Origin: Branchiostoma floridae | Lineage: Eukaryota; Chordata; Leptocardii; Amphioxiformes; Branchiostomatidae | Reading direction: 5' to 3' | DNA length: 64,000 nt | Assembly: GCF_000003815.2 (NCBI RefSeq) | Contig: NC_049986.1 | Span: 11,175,827-11,239,826 of the forward strand | Shown: positions 61,001 through 64,000 of the stretch, in pieces | Numbering within the stretch: the stretch's first letter is position 1 | Layout: each line of letters opens with the position of its first letter | Made by a program: the position numbers and the translations under genes | The notes under the pieces: model-generated | Databases searched by the model: none | Told to the model about the DNA's origin: nothing | What the model saw: the letters and a program-made list of their open reading frames with translations, nothing else

Positions 61001-62590
61001 GCTCATTATTTTATGAGTGACTGAGCTGCTTTCAAGGTGACCACACCCTTGGTATCCCGTCAGAAGAAAAGTGAGGTCCAATTAACGTACAATTAAGAAT
61101 TTCCCTAAACCAATTTTTGCTATTGTAGGAGACACAGCCTGCACATGTAATAAGCTGCATTTTTCTATAAGCCACATGCTTAATTTCAACTCTGAAATCC
61201 GAGCAGTTTTTCTTTTTTCGTTGCTGGTATTGAGTGAGGCATAAGCGGTCGTCAGGGTCATGAGATCTGTAGCGTTTTGATTAAAACTGCCTGTAGCCTT
61301 CTTTCCCATTAACAAAGAGAAATGAAACTTAGCACACTTTTTGGACTTTAAACAGTTAATAACTGTGTAAAGTTTCGTTTCTTTTGATTAATGAAAAAGT
61401 AGTCTTTTTACCAACAACTCACGAATTCGCGTATAAATCCAACAGCTCTATAACACAACTTATCACATCCTAGCAGCTGTAAATATAGAACCATTACGAG
61501 TTTAGAGATGAAAATTGGCACGCAACCTATAGAGACATTTGGTATTATACATGTATAATTTCAACCTCCTACAGTGATTTTCAGTGGGTCATATTTAGAG
61601 GAATTGATAGCCTGACAAGCTACCAAGGGTGTGTTCATCTTGAAATCAACTCAGTTGCTCAAAAAAATGATAAAGACCAAATCTGAAACATTCAATCTCA
61701 AGAAGACATATATCTCTACTTTTGTGCCAAATTTCAACTCAATTGATTAAAAATCGAGTCTGTTATGAAACCACTTGCATTACTTTCTGACTCACCCTCG
61801 TACTTTGATGAACCCCAGGCCTCCAGTCCTGACTGGACCTCCAGACAAGCCAGAGAGAACCAAGACGACATGTGATGGATGGCCTGGCTGGTTGATGGAT
61901 GAGTTTTGCACTCGGGGCGAGGCGTGTGACGCTCCACGGCGTAAACACCGTGCAAGACATATCCCGTAAATTCGCTGACGTAAGATTCTAAGATATGGAG
62001 ACATCTCTGCTCGTCCACCACACACTCACACCATCTCTCTCCCTTTTGCCCACTCCGAACTCTCATGATCTCAACGTGTCCACTTCACAATACCCCCTGT
62101 CGCACAGTCGGCGAGCTTCGGTCGTATTTGCTGATCGCCAGAAAAATCACCACCGTTTTAAATCTGAAATATTTACACTGGACGACTATAGTATGGGGGG
62201 CTGGGAGAGCAGTTAACCTTGGGACGACCGTGCATATTACGGCCAAAAATGTCATGATTTAACTATCTACCTTGCAGATTCGTCGGCCGCTCGCCTTTTC
62301 CTGCTGTGACTCACACAAACACTAAAACCTCCTTGCTATAAGTGTAAGAATACCTCAGTGGCTCTCCGTGGAAAACATAAGCACATTTCAAAGTAGATCA
62401 AGGCATTATGGAATTGGAGGGCCATACAGCAATCGGATTTCTGACCTCTAAGAAGATAACATAACAATTTCACCAGTTCTAGTCGTTTTGTTAATTATTT
62501 TAATATGTAACTGATACTGCTTAACCATACGTAAAACGAAGGAGGATAAAACTCGCCTGTTGCTCCGAAAACGGTGATGAGTTTCGCCAT
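58034..62590 (-). CDS. NMRAL1: NmrA-like family protein (NMRAL1 type)
   Basis: Six exons, from the 5' end: 62590-62557, 60295-60126, 59570-59496, 59290-59050, 58656-58463 and 58258-58034. They total 939 nt (312 aa) and all phases agree. The N-terminal Rossmann motif GATGSQGGG (residues 9-17) spans the first intron. LTRS, GSYDDPGSLERAL, VVFSSLEDV, MFPAYYDNY and LPFPGAKHLGDMFKFYRLG match vertebrate NMRAL1 (HSCARG), which is about 300 aa. The family are atypical short-chain dehydrogenases that bind NADPH but lack the catalytic tyrosine. NMRAL1 senses NADPH/NADP and modulates argininosuccinate synthase and NF-kB signalling in mammals; that role here is inferred. Intron 1 has a GC donor (ACAG|GCGAGT), the rest are GT-AG. 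Intron 1 holds a mariner-like element and intron 4 a GC-rich MITE. Confidence 0.92.
58742..58914. repeat. GC-rich-ended MITE, copy 2
   Basis: It is the same family as 4140-4332 but in opposite orientation. The ends are TCACATTTCCAAACCGGGG and, as complement of the right, TCACATTACCTAACCGGGG; both copies contain GGCAGCTTTTGGG and ACACCAAAC blocks. It lies in intron 4 of the NMRAL1-type gene. Confidence 0.8.
60876..61800. mobile_element. Non-autonomous mariner-like element with long inverted ends
   Basis: Both ends read CGAGGGTGAGTCAGAAAGTA inward and continue alike (ATGCAAGTGGTTTCATAACAG, then GAGTTGAAATTTGGCACAAA), giving inverted repeats of over 90 bp. TA lies on both sides (60874-60875, 61801-61802), as in Tc1/mariner insertions. 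The 925-bp interior has further nested inverted copies of a GAAATTTGGCAC-like word and no transposase. It lies in intron 1 of the NMRAL1-type gene. Confidence 0.85.
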
Positions 62591-63650
62591 GTTTCCCTGA
62601 GTCGGTTGTTGTTTAATATCCAAACCACAATGAACAAAGCTCTAGATGTTGTATCTCTCTAGATCTTGGTGTTCTGCCAACTGTTCAATCACCACACGAA
62701 GTGTTGTTTTTATGCACACGCCTACCCCGTGGGTTGTCCCATTATCCAAATGGGTACACCTAGGGTCAACAGTCAAACTTTGGGCAAATTATGCGAATAG
62801 CTGGGCGTGTGGTTCAATATTGAATGACTGCGTTACGCCTTAGAGTACCAACAACAGAAACAAATACGCAAATGAAGCTCTTTGACAAAAGTTGAAATAG
62901 ATCTATATATGTAGCCTCCAAAGCAGGCTCTATGACGTTTGTTTCACTGTTTATTTGTGTTGTTTTCTGATTATATAAAGTCTGTACTAAGAGCTACCTT
63001 TCTTTAAACACCATTGCGCAGCAACAAGTCTGAAGCTGTTTAATGGATAAAAAAAACGTCACCTTATATAGGAATTAAAATGGCATGTCATGAAGCCTTC
63101 TATGGAGGCTATAGCTTATCAGGAAGGGTTGTACCATTATAAATCCGGTTGGGGGTGCAGAACAAAAAGTGCAAGTCATGCGATTTAGCAAACACTTAAT
63201 ATCTAGATAAGGCCATGCCCTTCAAAACACGTTCTACAATGGGAATTCTATGCAAACTAGAAAGGCAACATTTTTGTAAAAATGCAGAATGTTTTCCCTG
63301 TAGCCTTTTGTAAAGCTAGGCACACAATACTATACCAATAGGCTAGCATATACAGTACATGTATATGTATTATGTGCGAAGGAAAAAAAGGGACACCTTA
63401 CATCTGCTTGTCTTTTGACCAGGTCACTAAACATATAATTATAGGCTCGCCCTATGATATTTGTGTAGGATTAAAAAGGCCCGCCCTACATCTGCTTGTT
63501 TTCTACCAGGTCATTAATGTAATTTATGCAACTAGGGCCATTTATTGAAGTACTGTGACAATGAATATACTTTTGGGCATACAAAAGAATATTCGCAATT
63601 GTGCTTGACATATTCAGTTTCTTTTTGTTCATTTTTGTGAAATAGATGTC

Positions 63651-63728
63651 ATTTGGAAAAGTCTCATAGGAAAAGTCTCAAGTAATTTGGAAAAGTCTCA
63701 TTTGGAAAAGTCTCAAGTCTCATTTGGA
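63651..63728 (+). repeat. GGAAAAGTCTCA short tandem tract
   Basis: TTTGGAAAAGTCTCA-type units occur four times with small spacers, plus a fifth truncated unit. Confidence 0.8.
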
Positions 63729-63844
63729 CATTAATAATGAAGGCTTCCCCCACATTATTGAGAGAACTTTCTGCATCAACAGAGCTGCGCCATACATCTA
63801 CTTGATGTCTGTCCACCCTACATTTGCTGGCCGTGGAAAGTACA

Positions 63845-63875
63845 GACGTCATCGTTGACGTCACCGTTGACGTCA
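63845..63875. promoter_or_regulatory. Three regularly spaced CRE-like sites
   Basis: GACGTCA at 63845 and perfect TGACGTCA at 63856 and 63868 lie 12 bp apart, followed by ATTGG (inverted CCAAT) about 18 bp later. This looks like a CREB/ATF-responsive promoter element, but it could also be a simple 12-bp tandem repeat. Confidence 0.5.
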
Positions 63876-64000
63876 CTGTCAGTTGTAAGCTCTGATTGGT
63901 TCGTGGCAGAAGAAGAACACACCAGCAAAGACATTGTGTTTTTTGTCCCTATCGGGGACAACATAATAACCTCGTGAAAAGGGAGTCAAAATCTCATCTC

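Larger units (their letters stand above)
62591..64000. other. Upstream region of the NMRAL1-type gene, to the window end
   Basis: No coding sequence was seen. It contains a diverged direct duplication (CTACATCTGCTTG...ACCAGGTCA at about 63399 and 63487), a GGAAAAGTCTCA tandem tract (63651-63728) and CRE-like sites near 63845. The last part may be the promoter of a gene beyond the window. Confidence 0.5.

Overview
This is eukaryotic, intron-rich animal DNA. The best guess for the source is a lancelet (amphioxus, Branchiostoma). The reasons are a deuterostome gene set, an invertebrate-type neverland gene, a membrane-anchored fibrinogen-domain receptor of the kind expanded in lancelets, short exons with GT-AG introns, many small inverted-repeat (MITE-like) elements, and frequent ACATGTA words. 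The species is inferred, not proven. No operons, CRISPR arrays or bacterial features are present. Two assembly gaps (5862-6584, 27100-27302) interrupt the window. Exon models were built by hand from splice signals and reading-frame phase; every multi-exon model below closes in frame.

Layout. (1) About 0.6-5.7 kb, plus strand: a type II transmembrane protein with a C-terminal fibrinogen-related domain, 5' end unresolved. (2) 8.6-22.0 kb, plus: a SCAI orthologue, 15 exons, 567 aa. (3) 22.0-29.3 kb: a gene-poor, repeat-rich stretch. (4) 29.3-35.2 kb, minus: a Rieske oxygenase, Neverland/DAF-36-type cholesterol 7-desaturase, 6 exons, 458 aa. (5) 36.5-39.1 kb, plus: an HSD17B8-type short-chain dehydrogenase, 8 exons, 255 aa, head-to-head with neverland. 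(6) 40.9-53.8 kb, minus: a DNTTIP2/Fcf2 rRNA-processing factor, 6 exons, 329 aa, tail-to-tail with HSD17B8. (7) 58.0-62.6 kb, minus: an NMRAL1-type NmrA-like protein, 6 exons, 312 aa, with one GC-AG intron. (8) 62.6-64.0 kb: non-coding, ending in a cluster of CRE-like sites.

The genes do not form one pathway. The one suggestive association is the divergent pair of sterol/steroid-related enzymes (neverland and HSD17B8), about 1.2 kb apart.

The most novel signal is a family of four very short perfect palindromes (14, 33, 36 and 39 bp). All begin CAAGGA and end TCCTTG, and each is flanked by an exact 7-bp direct repeat that differs from site to site. They look like insertions of an ultra-minimal transposable element. 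Several other small inverted-repeat families are recorded too, some with more than one copy in this window.
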